Origin: JAVVHH01 sp964235765
Lineage (GTDB): Bacteria > Pseudomonadota > Alphaproteobacteria > Acetobacterales > Acetobacteraceae
Length of the DNA: 25,122 nucleotides
Reading direction: 5' to 3'
Assembly: GCA_964235765.1 (NCBI GenBank)
Contig: CAXSDH010000056.1
Span: 1-25,122 of the forward strand
The position numbers and the translations under genes were made by a program. Positions 16,107 to 23,373 of this stretch are shown here, one piece after another. Every line of letters begins with the position of its first letter. Within the stretch, counting starts at the first letter, position 1. The notes under the pieces were generated by a model, which searched no databases, was not told the origin of the DNA, and saw nothing but the letters and a program-made list of their open reading frames with translations.

Positions 16107-16526
16107 TCACCGCGTGCGGTCTAGAAGTGCGGCCCGCACCTCGGCGCTCGCATGCAACGCGCCGAGAACCGTGATCGAGGCGATGGTGGCGCGGGCCAAC
16201 TCGGGCGTTACGTCCCAAGCGATGCTGGCCAGCCCCAATACGTTGATCCGCAGCGTCTCACCCGCCTTGCGGACCGCCTCGAGTTCCTCGCGGGTGTAGT
16301 TGCGCAGGCCGAGGTCCAGCGTCCTACGCGCAACCGAGTGCCGGACGACATCGGCGTGCTTGTCAAGTTGGCTGCGAATGGCTGTCCTGATGAAGTCGGT
16401 CCGATTCGAGTAGAATCCCTCGTTCACCATGAGGTCGACCTGACCTAGGTCGACATAGCCGAGGTTGATCGTGATCTTCTCGCTATCCCCGCCTCTGCTT
16501 CTCGCCTCCTGAGTCCTTTCAGCCAT
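16107..16526 (-). CDS. Ribbon-helix-helix (CopG-type) transcriptional regulator
   Basis: This 139-residue protein has an N-terminal RHH DNA-binding domain. A beta-strand (EKITINLG, residues 16-23) is followed by helix A around VDLGQVDLMVNE and helix B YSNRTDFIRTAIRSQLDKH. The rest (residues 60-139) is an extended C-terminal region including RNYTREELEAVRKAGETLRI, probably for oligomerisation or partner binding. It sits directly upstream of the PHB depolymerase gene on the same strand and may control it. Its own start region carries three CCATCC half-sites spaced by about one helix turn, just downstream of a promoter, which suggests autoregulation. It is not obviously an antitoxin: no toxin gene is adjacent. 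Confidence 0.85.
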   Translation of the reverse strand: MAERTQEARSRGGDSEKITINLGYVDLGQVDLMVNEGFYSNRTDFIRTAIRSQLDKHADVVRHSVARRTLDLGLRNYTREELEAVRKAGETLRINVLGLASIAWDVTPELARATIASITVLGALHASAEVRAALLDRTR

Positions 16527-16530
16527 TCTT

Positions 16531-16557
16531 CCATCCGCCTACCATCCGTGTGGATGG
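16531..16557 (-). promoter_or_regulatory. Candidate RHH operator: three CCATCC half-sites
   Basis: CCATCC occurs at 16531-16536 and 16542-16547 as direct repeats 11 bp apart, and again inverted as GGATGG at 16552-16557, 10 bp further. The last two form CCATCC-GTGT-GGATGG. The array lies between the RHH start codon (16526) and its candidate -10, the normal place for an autorepressor. RHH dimers bind short half-sites about one turn apart. Binding is inferred. Confidence 0.6.
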
Positions 16558-16585
16558 ATATTACGGTCACGCCGTTGGATTGCAA
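16558..16585 (-). promoter_or_regulatory. Candidate promoter of the RHH gene
   Basis: On the minus strand TTGCAA (16585-16580) and TAATAT (16563-16558) are separated by 16 nt. Transcription would start inside the CCATCC array. Both hexamers match sigma-70 consensus at four of six positions. Confidence 0.5.
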
Positions 16586-16693
16586 GGGCACGAACGGCGG
16601 CGGTCCTGGACGGATCTACGCTCCCTAGAGCACAACTGCGGCAGATCGGAGTCACCCGCATCCCGGTGACGATCTTAGGCTGAGGGTAGTCGG

Positions 16694-17638
16694 TTGGACG
16701 CGCATGCGGCACAGCACTCAAAGATCTCACCACCCGTTGCGCTGGACGGGATGCCGGTTCCCGACCGGGAGGGCTCCATCCATGGAATCTCCCGCCGCGG
16801 CTTCCACCGGATGGCTTACGTCGAGTGGGGCGACCCACGGGCGGATCGCGTGGCGGTCTGCGTGCACGGCCTCTCGCGGCAGGGGCGGGACTTCGACCTG
16901 CTTGCGTCCGCGATGGCGGCGAAGGGGTGGCGTGTCATCTGCCCGGATTTGGTGGGACGGGGACGGAGTGACTGGCTCCGAGACCCCGAGGAATACACCC
17001 TGCCGCAATACGCCTTGGACCTGACCGCGCTGATCGCTCGGCTAGGCGTGTCGTCGGTGGACTTCATCGGCACCTCGCTGGGCGGCCTGATCGGTATCGT
17101 TCTCGCCGGGCAGGAGGGCTCCCCGATCAGCCGGCTGGTCGTGAACGACGTCGGCCCGTTCCTGCCATGGCAAGCGCTGCATCGCCTTGGGACCTCGGTG
17201 CGCAACGCGCCACTAGGCTTTCCCGACCTCGCATCCGCAGCCCGGTATTATCGCACGGCGCTGGCGCCGTTCGGAAACCTCTCTGAACAGGAGTGGCTGC
17301 AACTGGCCCGGCACAGCGTCGTCGAGGCCAGCGGGGGCGGCTGGCGGAAGCTGTGCGACCCGAACATCACCGTCGCGTTTCGCCCAGGCTGGTTCTTCAA
17401 CCTCAGCCTGTGGAACTACTGGGACGCGATCCGCTGTCCGACGCTCGTGCTGCGTGGGGCGACCTCCGACCTGCTGCTCCCCATGACCGCCAATGAAATG
17501 ACCCGGCGCGGTCCGCGGGCCAGGCTTGTCGAGTTCGCCGCCTGCGGGCATGCGCCCGCCCTGATGAGCGACGCTCAGATCGGCGCCGTGACGGACTGGC
17601 TGGATGTAGGCCGAGAACCTACCGCTTCCGCCCCTTAA
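16694..17638 (+). CDS. Alpha/beta-fold hydrolase, probably PHA-related
   Basis: This protein of about 314 residues has an alpha/beta hydrolase fold. It shows the oxyanion segment VCVHGLSRQGRDFD, the nucleophile elbow GTSLGG (Ser128), Asp259 in GATSDLLLP and His286 in CGHAPAL. It lacks a signal peptide. Its substrate is not certain; lying between the depolymerase/RHH pair and the phasin gene, it may cleave hydroxyalkanoate oligomers or thioesters. The start is uncertain. TTG 16694 follows GAGGG at 7-nt spacing, whereas the first in-frame ATG is 16751 and another Met lies at residue 40. The conserved part begins only at MAYVEWGDP. It is divergent from the RHH gene and shares that 167-nt control region. 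Confidence 0.85.
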   Translation: MDAHAAQHSKISPPVALDGMPVPDREGSIHGISRRGFHRMAYVEWGDPRADRVAVCVHGLSRQGRDFDLLASAMAAKGWRVICPDLVGRGRSDWLRDPEEYTLPQYALDLTALIARLGVSSVDFIGTSLGGLIGIVLAGQEGSPISRLVVNDVGPFLPWQALHRLGTSVRNAPLGFPDLASAARYYRTALAPFGNLSEQEWLQLARHSVVEASGGGWRKLCDPNITVAFRPGWFFNLSLWNYWDAIRCPTLVLRGATSDLLLPMTANEMTRRGPRARLVEFAACGHAPALMSDAQIGAVTDWLDVGREPTASAP

Positions 17639-17658
17639 TGGTGCAGTGCACAAAAAGC

Positions 17659-17687
17659 TTGTAGCCGAACGGGATCGGTCGTATCAC
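17659..17687 (+). promoter_or_regulatory. Candidate phasin promoter
   Basis: TTGTAG (17659-17664) and TATCAC (17682-17687) are separated by 17 nt, just ahead of the CTGC-N3-GCAG operator and about 80 nt before the phasin ATG. The -10 is weak, so this is tentative. Confidence 0.35.
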
Positions 17688-17692
17688 CCGTT

Positions 17693-17707
17693 TGCTGCAT
17701 CGCAGCA
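17693..17707 (+). promoter_or_regulatory. PhaR-type operator upstream of the phasin gene
   Basis: TGCTGCATCGCAGCA is a perfect 6-3-6 inverted repeat. Its core CTGC-ATC-GCAG (17695-17705) fits the CTGC-N3-4-GCAG form reported for PhaR binding sites in Paracoccus and Rhodobacter phasin promoters. PhaR represses phasin until it is titrated by PHA granules. The site sits about 60 nt before the phasin start. No phaR gene lies in this window, so the regulator is inferred. Confidence 0.72.
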
Positions 17708-17764
17708 TAAGCCTGGGGCGACCGGCCAAAACGGCGACGGCGCCCATCGCAAAGGACCGATCCC

Positions 17765-18235
17765 ATGTCGAGCACCACCGCCCAGATGACCGCCGATCCG
17801 TTCTCCTTCAGCCGCACGATCGCCGATCTGAAGCAGGGCGCCGCCTCGGCCGCCGCGACGCAGTCCCATGCTTCCGAAAGGGCTATGAGCACCGCAAAGG
17901 AGTTCGCCACCTTCCACCAGGGCACTCTCGAGGCCGTGACGCAGGCCTACGAGACACTGGCCACAGGTTCGCAGGACCTGTTCCGCCAGATGGCGCAAGC
18001 CAACCAGGCCGCACTCATCGAGGCCTCGTCCGGTTTCCATGCGCTCGTGACCGCGAAGACGGTCAAGGAACGCCTCGAGTTGCAGGCGAGCCTAGCCCAC
18101 ACCGCCGCCCACTGGGCCGTGTCCGAGAGCAGCCGGTTCGCCCAGGCCAGCCTGGACCTGGCCGAGAAGGCGTACGCCCCGTTGGCCGCCCGCGCCGTGG
18201 CTGCGGCCGAGGCGTTCACGACGCCGAAGGCGTGA
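17765..18235 (+). CDS. phaP: Phasin family protein (PHA granule coat)
   Basis: This 156-residue, Ala-rich, all-helical protein is of phasin type. Phasins coat PHA granules, control their number and size, and recruit other granule proteins. The family pattern shows in SFSRTIADLKQGAASAAATQ, FHQGTLEAVTQAYETLATGS and QDLFRQMAQANQAALIEASS, followed by a second helical stretch ending YAPLAARAVAAAEAF. No signal peptide or membrane helix is present. AAAGGA lies 8 nt before the ATG. A PhaR-type operator is about 60 nt upstream. The gene faces the PHA synthase operon and ends 30 nt from it. The family call is strong from composition, length and context; phasins diverge widely in sequence. Confidence 0.88.
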   Translation: MSSTTAQMTADPFSFSRTIADLKQGAASAAATQSHASERAMSTAKEFATFHQGTLEAVTQAYETLATGSQDLFRQMAQANQAALIEASSGFHALVTAKTVKERLELQASLAHTAAHWAVSESSRFAQASLDLAEKAYAPLAARAVAAAEAFTTPKA

Positions 18236-18243
18236 TGCCAAGC

Positions 18244-18265
18244 AGCCGGGCCGCAAGGCTCGGCT
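18244..18265. terminator. Bidirectional hairpin between phasin and the PHA operon
   Basis: AGCCGGGCC (18244-18252) pairs with GGCTCGGCT (18257-18265) through nine pairs, one a G-U wobble, closed by a GCAA (GNRA) tetraloop. It lies exactly between two convergent stop codons and touches the CoA-transferase stop. There is no U-tract on either strand, so termination may need Rho, or the hairpin may protect the 3' ends. Confidence 0.6.
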
Positions 18266-20211
18266 CAGGGGACGTCGCCGGCACTGCCTAACGCCAGGTG
18301 CGCTTGCGCCTCTGGAAGCGTTTGGAACACGTGCGGCGCCAGCGCCCGCTCGGCCAGGCTGGCGCCCAGCTTCAGCCGCATGAACGCACTCGTCGTGTAG
18401 CGTGATGCCGAGGTGTAGTATCGCTGCTGGAGGTAGGTGATCGTCGAGAAGAACGCGTCGCTGACCGCCGGGTCGAGGGTGAAGCCGTCGTAATTCACGA
18501 TCACGGCGATCCGATGCCCAATGGCCCGGCAACGGCTCTCTACCTCGCGGCGCACCAGCTCCACGTCGTCGGTAGTGCGGACTTGGAAGCCTTCGTAGTT
18601 GATGAACAGGGTGTCGCGCTCCCCGTCGAAGCTGATGCGCTCGGACATCGATAGGCCGAGCAGCGTCTGTTCCATCCCCATCGGCTCCGGCCGAAACAGG
18701 CGGTGGTCCATCGGCTTCGGGTCGCGCACGATGGGGCGGAAGCCCATATGGGCCAGGATGTCGCGCCCGATGTCGATGCCGGGCGCCACCTCCGTCAACT
18801 CGACACCCTCGGCCGTGCGGCGCAGCACGCAGCGCTCCGTCACATACAGCACGGGTTGCCCGGCCTCACCGGCCAGGCCCCCGCTGAAGGTGATCTGCTC
18901 GACCCGCTCGATGAACTTGCGCGACCGCCCCTCGTGGACGATGCGGAGCCGACCATCCTCGACCGCGACGACCAGGCCGCCGGCGGTGAAAGCGCCGGTG
19001 AACACCACCTTGCGGGCGTTCTGGCTGATGTTGATGAATCCGCCCGCCCCGGCCAGGCGCCCGCCGAACCGGCTGACGTTGACGTTGCCTTCGCCATCCA
19101 CCTGCGCCATGCCCAGCACGGCCAGGTCCAGCCCGCCGCCGTCGTAGAAGTCGAACTGCTGGTTTTGCTGGATAACCGCCTCGGGGTTCAGCGCGGCACC
19201 GAAGTTGAGGCCCCCCTGCGGCATGCCGCCGATCACGCCGGGTTCGGCGGTCAGGGTCAGGTACTTCAACACCTTCTCCTCGGCCGCCACCGCCGCGACG
19301 CCCTCAGGGATGCCGATCCCCAAGTTCACCACCCCACCGGGCGGCAGCTCCAGCGATGCACGGCGCGCAATCACCTTCCGCTCGTCCAGCGGCAGCGCCG
19401 CGACGCGGTCCAGCGGCACACGGATCTGGCCGGAGAACGCTCCGTTGTGCGCGACCGCGTAGGTTTGCCGATGGTTCTCCGGTTCGGCCAGCACCACGCA
19501 GTCCACCAGCACACCCGGGACCTGCACGCGCCTGGCGTCGAGCGAACCCTCCTGGGCGATGCGCTCCACCTGCGCGATGACGAAGCCGTGCGAGTTCTTC
19601 GCCGCCATAGCCGCCGGCAGCGCGTCGAGCGTGAGCGCTTCCCGCTCCATGGTGATGTTGCCAGCCGTGTCCGCCGTGGTGCCGCGGATCAGTGCCACAT
19701 TGATCGGGAATGCCTTGTAGAGCAGGTACTCCTGCCCACCCACCTGAAGCAGTTCGATCAGGTCCTCGGTGGTGCGGGCGTTGATCCGGCCGCCGTCCTG
19801 CCGTGGATCGACGAAGGTGCGCAGGCCCACCCGCGAGAGCAGGCCGGCCCGCCGCGCCGCAATATCCCGATAGAGCTGCGCGATGCAGCCGAGCGGCAGG
19901 TTGTAGGCCTCGATCTCGTTGTCCATGGCGAGTTTCGCCAGCTTCGGCACCAGGGCCCAGTGGCCGCCGATGGCGCGGCGGACCAGGCCGGGATGCGCGA
20001 GGCGGTTGAGCCCGCGATCCTTCCCGTCCCCGGGCGCGGCGGCGAACACCAGGGTCAGCCCGGCTGGTTCCCTCGTCTCGCGGAACCGCCGTTCGATCGC
20101 GATCAGCAACTCCTCCGGAGTGCCGATGCCCACGAACCCAGCCACCGAGACCGTGTCGCCGGATCGTATGATCGCTGCGGCCTCGGCCGGCGAGACGATC
20201 TTGTTCTTCAT
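18265..20211 (-). CDS. Fused acyl-CoA:acetate/3-ketoacid CoA-transferase (YdiF/propionate CoA-transferase family)
   Basis: This 648-residue protein fuses the alpha and beta halves of a family I CoA-transferase, which moves CoA from a donor such as acetyl-CoA to a free carboxylic acid. The alpha half starts KNKIVSPAEAAAIIRSGDTV and contains GFVGIGTPEELL. The beta half contains VVNLGIGIPEGV and the active-site region TAEPGVIGGMPQGG, in which Glu323 would form the glutamyl-CoA intermediate. A C-terminal extension (ERISFDGERDTLFINYEGF to the end) is typical of the longer YdiF-like group. The ATG overlaps the phaC stop as ATGA, so it is translated with the PHA synthase. It probably activates hydroxy acids for PHA synthesis or recovers acids from it. 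Substrate range is unknown. Confidence 0.9.
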   Translation of the reverse strand: MKNKIVSPAEAAAIIRSGDTVSVAGFVGIGTPEELLIAIERRFRETREPAGLTLVFAAAPGDGKDRGLNRLAHPGLVRRAIGGHWALVPKLAKLAMDNEIEAYNLPLGCIAQLYRDIAARRAGLLSRVGLRTFVDPRQDGGRINARTTEDLIELLQVGGQEYLLYKAFPINVALIRGTTADTAGNITMEREALTLDALPAAMAAKNSHGFVIAQVERIAQEGSLDARRVQVPGVLVDCVVLAEPENHRQTYAVAHNGAFSGQIRVPLDRVAALPLDERKVIARRASLELPPGGVVNLGIGIPEGVAAVAAEEKVLKYLTLTAEPGVIGGMPQGGLNFGAALNPEAVIQQNQQFDFYDGGGLDLAVLGMAQVDGEGNVNVSRFGGRLAGAGGFINISQNARKVVFTGAFTAGGLVVAVEDGRLRIVHEGRSRKFIERVEQITFSGGLAGEAGQPVLYVTERCVLRRTAEGVELTEVAPGIDIGRDILAHMGFRPIVRDPKPMDHRLFRPEPMGMEQTLLGLSMSERISFDGERDTLFINYEGFQVRTTDDVELVRREVESRCRAIGHRIAVIVNYDGFTLDPAVSDAFFSTITYLQQRYYTSASRYTTSAFMRLKLGASLAERALAPHVFQTLPEAQAHLALGSAGDVP

Positions 20212-21341
20212 GCAGCCGCCTGGTCGTGCTTCTCCAGGAACGACGCGATGCCCGGTGCAAAGAGCTTCTGCGACTTGCCGCCCACGAACACCCCCACGTG
20301 CCCGCCGGGGAGAGCCAGCTCCGTGTAATCGGAGGTTCCGACCTTGGGCCCCAGGGCGCGCGACGTGGCAGGCGGTATGATGTGGTCGTCCTTGGCGTAG
20401 ACGTTCAGCACCGGCATGGTGATTTGACCAAGGTCCACCCGGCGCCCGTCCAACTCCCATTCGTTCCGCACCAGCTTGTTCTGTTGGTATAGGTCCTTCA
20501 GCCACTGCTTCGCGGCCTCCCCGGGGTGGTCGGGACGGTCGGCGATCCACTTCTCCATGCGCAGCCAGTTTAGCAGCCGCTTCTCGTCGTCCAGCACCTC
20601 CAGCATGTCGAGGTTGTATTTCAGCAGGCTGCGCATCGGCGACATCTGGTTGAACACGGCGCCCATGAACTCGCCCGGCAGGTTGCCGTTCGCGTCGATC
20701 AGCCGGTCCACGTCCTCGGGCGGGAGGCTGCGCGTCCAGATGTTGATGAAGCCGTGCCCGGGCCGGTCCTCGATCGTGTCCGCGTGGAAGTCGATCGGCG
20801 TGATGGTCAGCGCCAGCGTGTTGACCATTGCGGGCTCCAGCGCCGCGTAGGCGGTGGTGAGCACGCCGCCCTCGCACACGCCCAGCAGGTTGACCCGCGG
20901 CACCCCGGCCCGCCTGGCGATCTCGGACACGCAGCCGTCGAGGTAGCCCAGGACGTAGTCGTCGAGCGTCAGGTAGCGGTCGGCGCGCGACGGGTTGCCC
21001 CAGTCCACGACGTAGAGGTCGAGCCCGAGGTTCAACAGGTTGCGGACCAGCGAGCGGTCCTCCTGCAGGTCCGTCATGGTCCAGCGGCCGATCAGGCCGT
21101 AGCAGACGAGCACGGGGACCCCAATCCGCTTCTCGGCCAGCAGGCGATAGTGGAACAGGCTGACCTTGTCCTGGCTCCAGACAAGGTCCTTCGGCGTGGT
21201 GGCGATCTGCACGTCCCCATCGCGCAAGGCATTCAGCAGCCGTCCGCCGGTCAGCAGCTTGGCGCCGAGCTTGGCCGCGTCGGCCAGGGCGTCGGCCAGG
21301 GCGTTGACGGGGGCGTCGGCCGGGGCGCCGATGCGCGCCAT
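20208..21341 (-). CDS. phaC: Class III PHA synthase catalytic subunit PhaC
   Basis: PhaC polymerises (R)-hydroxyacyl-CoA into polyhydroxyalkanoate at the granule surface. At 377 residues it is the short class III form that needs PhaE, encoded immediately upstream. The lipase-like box reads GVCEGG with nucleophile Cys156; other class III enzymes often have GxCQGG, so the Glu is a small deviation. The triad is completed by an Asp in AKDDHIIPP (318/319) and His348 in GGHVGVF. Further hallmarks are PVLVCYGLIGRWTMTDL and LYVVDWGNPSRADR. The ATG at 21341 shares one base with the phaE stop (TGATG). The open frame extends upstream, but that part is only a shadow of phaE. Confidence 0.96.
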   Translation of the reverse strand: MARIGAPADAPVNALADALADAAKLGAKLLTGGRLLNALRDGDVQIATTPKDLVWSQDKVSLFHYRLLAEKRIGVPVLVCYGLIGRWTMTDLQEDRSLVRNLLNLGLDLYVVDWGNPSRADRYLTLDDYVLGYLDGCVSEIARRAGVPRVNLLGVCEGGVLTTAYAALEPAMVNTLALTITPIDFHADTIEDRPGHGFINIWTRSLPPEDVDRLIDANGNLPGEFMGAVFNQMSPMRSLLKYNLDMLEVLDDEKRLLNWLRMEKWIADRPDHPGEAAKQWLKDLYQQNKLVRNEWELDGRRVDLGQITMPVLNVYAKDDHIIPPATSRALGPKVGTSDYTELALPGGHVGVFVGGKSQKLFAPGIASFLEKHDQAAA

Positions 21342-22222
21342 CAATGCGTTCCCTTCTGCGCGGCCGCCACTCGTCGTGCAGGCGGCGGCGGCTGCTGCTT
21401 CTTTGCCGAAAGGGTGGGTGGCGAGGTCCGCTGCGCCCGCTTCATGATGCGCATCTCTCTGCGCAGCGCAGTCACGGTGCGATGCACGTCGTCCAGTTCC
21501 GTGCGGGTCGGGAAGCCGTACTGCTCGCCGAAATGCTCGACCAGCTCCTGCTGCGCCATGCGCAGCGCCGTGCTGGCGCGGATCATCGCCGTCTGCGTCT
21601 GCAGGAAGGGCTCCGACCGCTGCATCACCAGCAATTGCCGGTTGGCCGTCTCCGTCCACAGCGCCAGGGCCGCCTTGGCGTCCGGCGTCTGCGCGTCCGT
21701 CTTGCCGGACAGTTGTTCGGCGAAGCGGCGCCCCGCCTCCAGCCAGGCGCCCAGCACCACGGCGTTATGCTCGATCCCTCGGCGGCGCACGGTCGTCCAG
21801 GCCTGCAGCACGCGCGCGTAGCGGCGCTCCATGTCCCACAGGTCGGCGAACCGCGGTCCCTCGGCCATGCGGCCCAGCACGTCGTCCATCTCTCCGGCGC
21901 CGCCCATCCAACTCCGCGGGTCGAGCATCTTGCTGAAGGTCGCCTCGACCGTCGCGTCCCCACCGAAGGCGGGCAGCTTCGCCGTTAGCGTGCCGGACAT
22001 TGCGGTGGCGGCCGACCATAGCTCCGTCATGGACTGGCTGACCCGTGCGAATTCGCCGGCGTCGGCCGAAAGGTCGGTCGGCATGGCCGGGAGCATGCCG
22101 GACGCCATGGCCTGCACGCCGCCCGAGAGCGCCTTGGCCGCCTGCTCCTGCGCCTTCGCCAGGGCTTGGCCCTGCGCCGTCCAGAAGTCGGTGAACGCCT
22201 TGGAATAGTCGAACGGGTTCAT
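21341..22222 (-). CDS. phaE: Class III PHA synthase subunit PhaE
   Basis: PhaE forms the active class III synthase with PhaC and stimulates its polymerising activity. The 293-residue protein is mostly helical, begins with the characteristic FDYSKAFTDFWTAQGQAL, and contains LWDMERRYARVLQAWTTVRR near the middle. It ends with the PhaE signature YGFPTRTELDDVHRTVTALR followed by a Lys/Pro-rich tail. Its ATG overlaps the alcohol dehydrogenase stop as ATGA, and its own stop overlaps the phaC ATG, so expression is coupled through three genes. A class II/IV helper (PhaR subunit) is less likely given length and C terminus. Confidence 0.93.
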   Translation of the reverse strand: MNPFDYSKAFTDFWTAQGQALAKAQEQAAKALSGGVQAMASGMLPAMPTDLSADAGEFARVSQSMTELWSAATAMSGTLTAKLPAFGGDATVEATFSKMLDPRSWMGGAGEMDDVLGRMAEGPRFADLWDMERRYARVLQAWTTVRRRGIEHNAVVLGAWLEAGRRFAEQLSGKTDAQTPDAKAALALWTETANRQLLVMQRSEPFLQTQTAMIRASTALRMAQQELVEHFGEQYGFPTRTELDDVHRTVTALRREMRIMKRAQRTSPPTLSAKKQQPPPPARRVAAAQKGTH

Positions 22223-23361
22223 ACGCCGAACTCGATGACCTGGCGCACCGCGCGGCCCTCGTGCAGGCGGTCGAAGCCCTCGTTGATCTCATCGAGCGTC
22301 AGCTTGCCGCTCATCAGCCGGTCCACCGGCAGGCGCCCGGCGCGATAGAGCGCGACATAGCGCGGGATGTCGCGCGTCGGCACGCAGGCGCCGATGTAGC
22401 TCCCCTTCACCGTGCGCTCCTCCGCCACGAGCTGCACGAGAGGCAATGGCAGCGCGGCACCGGGCGGCGGCAAGCCCGCGGTCACCGTCGTGCCGCCGCG
22501 CCGGGTGATCTTGTAGGCCAGCTCCATCGCACGGACCGCACCGGCCATCTCGAAGGCGAAATCCACCCCGCCGCTGGTGAGCTCCCGAACCTGCTCCGCC
22601 GCGTCCGGGTCGCGCGCGTTCACGGTGTGGCTGGCGCCGAGCTGCCGCGCCAGGCCCAGCTTGTCGTCTGACAGGTCGATGGCGACTACCTGCCGCGCGC
22701 CAGACGCGATCGCGCCCAGCACGGATGCCAGGCCCACACCGCCCAGCCCGATCACCGCCGCCGACTGGCCCGGCTGCAGCCGGGCGGTATTCACCACGGC
22801 GCCCACCCCGGTCAGCACGGCGCAGCCGAACAGGGCCGCCTCGTCCAGCGGCAGGTCGCGGTCGACCTTCACCACCGACCGGCGCGAAACGACGGCATAC
22901 TCGGCAAAGCCGGACACGCCGAGGTGGTGGTTCACCGTCACCGTTCCGTCTGGCCCGTCGCAATGCAGCCGCCGCTGGCCGGACAACAGGGTGCCGGCGC
23001 CGTTCGCCGCGGCCCCCGGCTCGCACAGCGCCGGGCGGCCCTCGGCGCAAGGCATGCAGTGCCCGCAGCTCGGCATGAATACCATGACCACGTGGTCGCC
23101 GGGCACGAGGTCCGATACGTCCTCACCTACCCCTTCGACGATACCCGCGGCCTCGTGGCCGAGCGCCATCGGCATCGGCCGCGGCCGGTCGCCGTTGATG
23201 ACGGACAGGTCGGAATGGCACAGCCCGGCGGCGGCGATCCGGACCAGCAGCTCGCCCCGGCCCGGCGGATCAAGCTCGATCGTTTCGATCCGCAGCGGCT
23301 TGCTCACGGCATAGGGCGGCTCGGCGCCCATACGGTCCAGGACCGCAGCTCGCATTTTCAT
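22219..23361 (-). CDS. Zinc-dependent medium-chain alcohol dehydrogenase
   Basis: This 380-residue NAD(P)-dependent alcohol dehydrogenase interconverts an alcohol and an aldehyde in the cytoplasm. Catalytic zinc ligands are Cys48 (GLCHSD), His69-Glu70 (GHEAAG) and Cys180 (FGCAVLTG). The structural zinc site is Cys99-x2-Cys102-x2-Cys105-x7-Cys113. The Rossmann motif GLGGVG is at residues 205-210. Overall it resembles the class III/aryl-alcohol branch, but the substrate is not predictable. Start: ATG 23361 with GAGGAG about 7 nt upstream; a second ATG lies two codons later. It follows the TPP-enzyme gene by 12 nt and overlaps phaE by 4 nt, so it is part of the PHA operon. Confidence 0.93.
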   Translation of the reverse strand: MKMRAAVLDRMGAEPPYAVSKPLRIETIELDPPGRGELLVRIAAAGLCHSDLSVINGDRPRPMPMALGHEAAGIVEGVGEDVSDLVPGDHVVMVFMPSCGHCMPCAEGRPALCEPGAAANGAGTLLSGQRRLHCDGPDGTVTVNHHLGVSGFAEYAVVSRRSVVKVDRDLPLDEAALFGCAVLTGVGAVVNTARLQPGQSAAVIGLGGVGLASVLGAIASGARQVVAIDLSDDKLGLARQLGASHTVNARDPDAAEQVRELTSGGVDFAFEMAGAVRAMELAYKITRRGGTTVTAGLPPPGAALPLPLVQLVAEERTVKGSYIGACVPTRDIPRYVALYRAGRLPVDRLMSGKLTLDEINEGFDRLHEGRAVRQVIEFGV

Positions 23362-23373
23362 CTCTGTCTCCTC

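Noticed and set aside
16636..16644. CTGC-G-GCAG in the hydrolase upstream region as a second PhaR site
   Set aside because: The spacer is one base, not the three or four expected, and the flanks do not extend the palindrome.
17641..17651. GTGCA-G-TGCAC palindrome after the hydrolase stop
   Set aside because: A one-base spacer cannot form a hairpin, and I know no regulator motif that matches it here.
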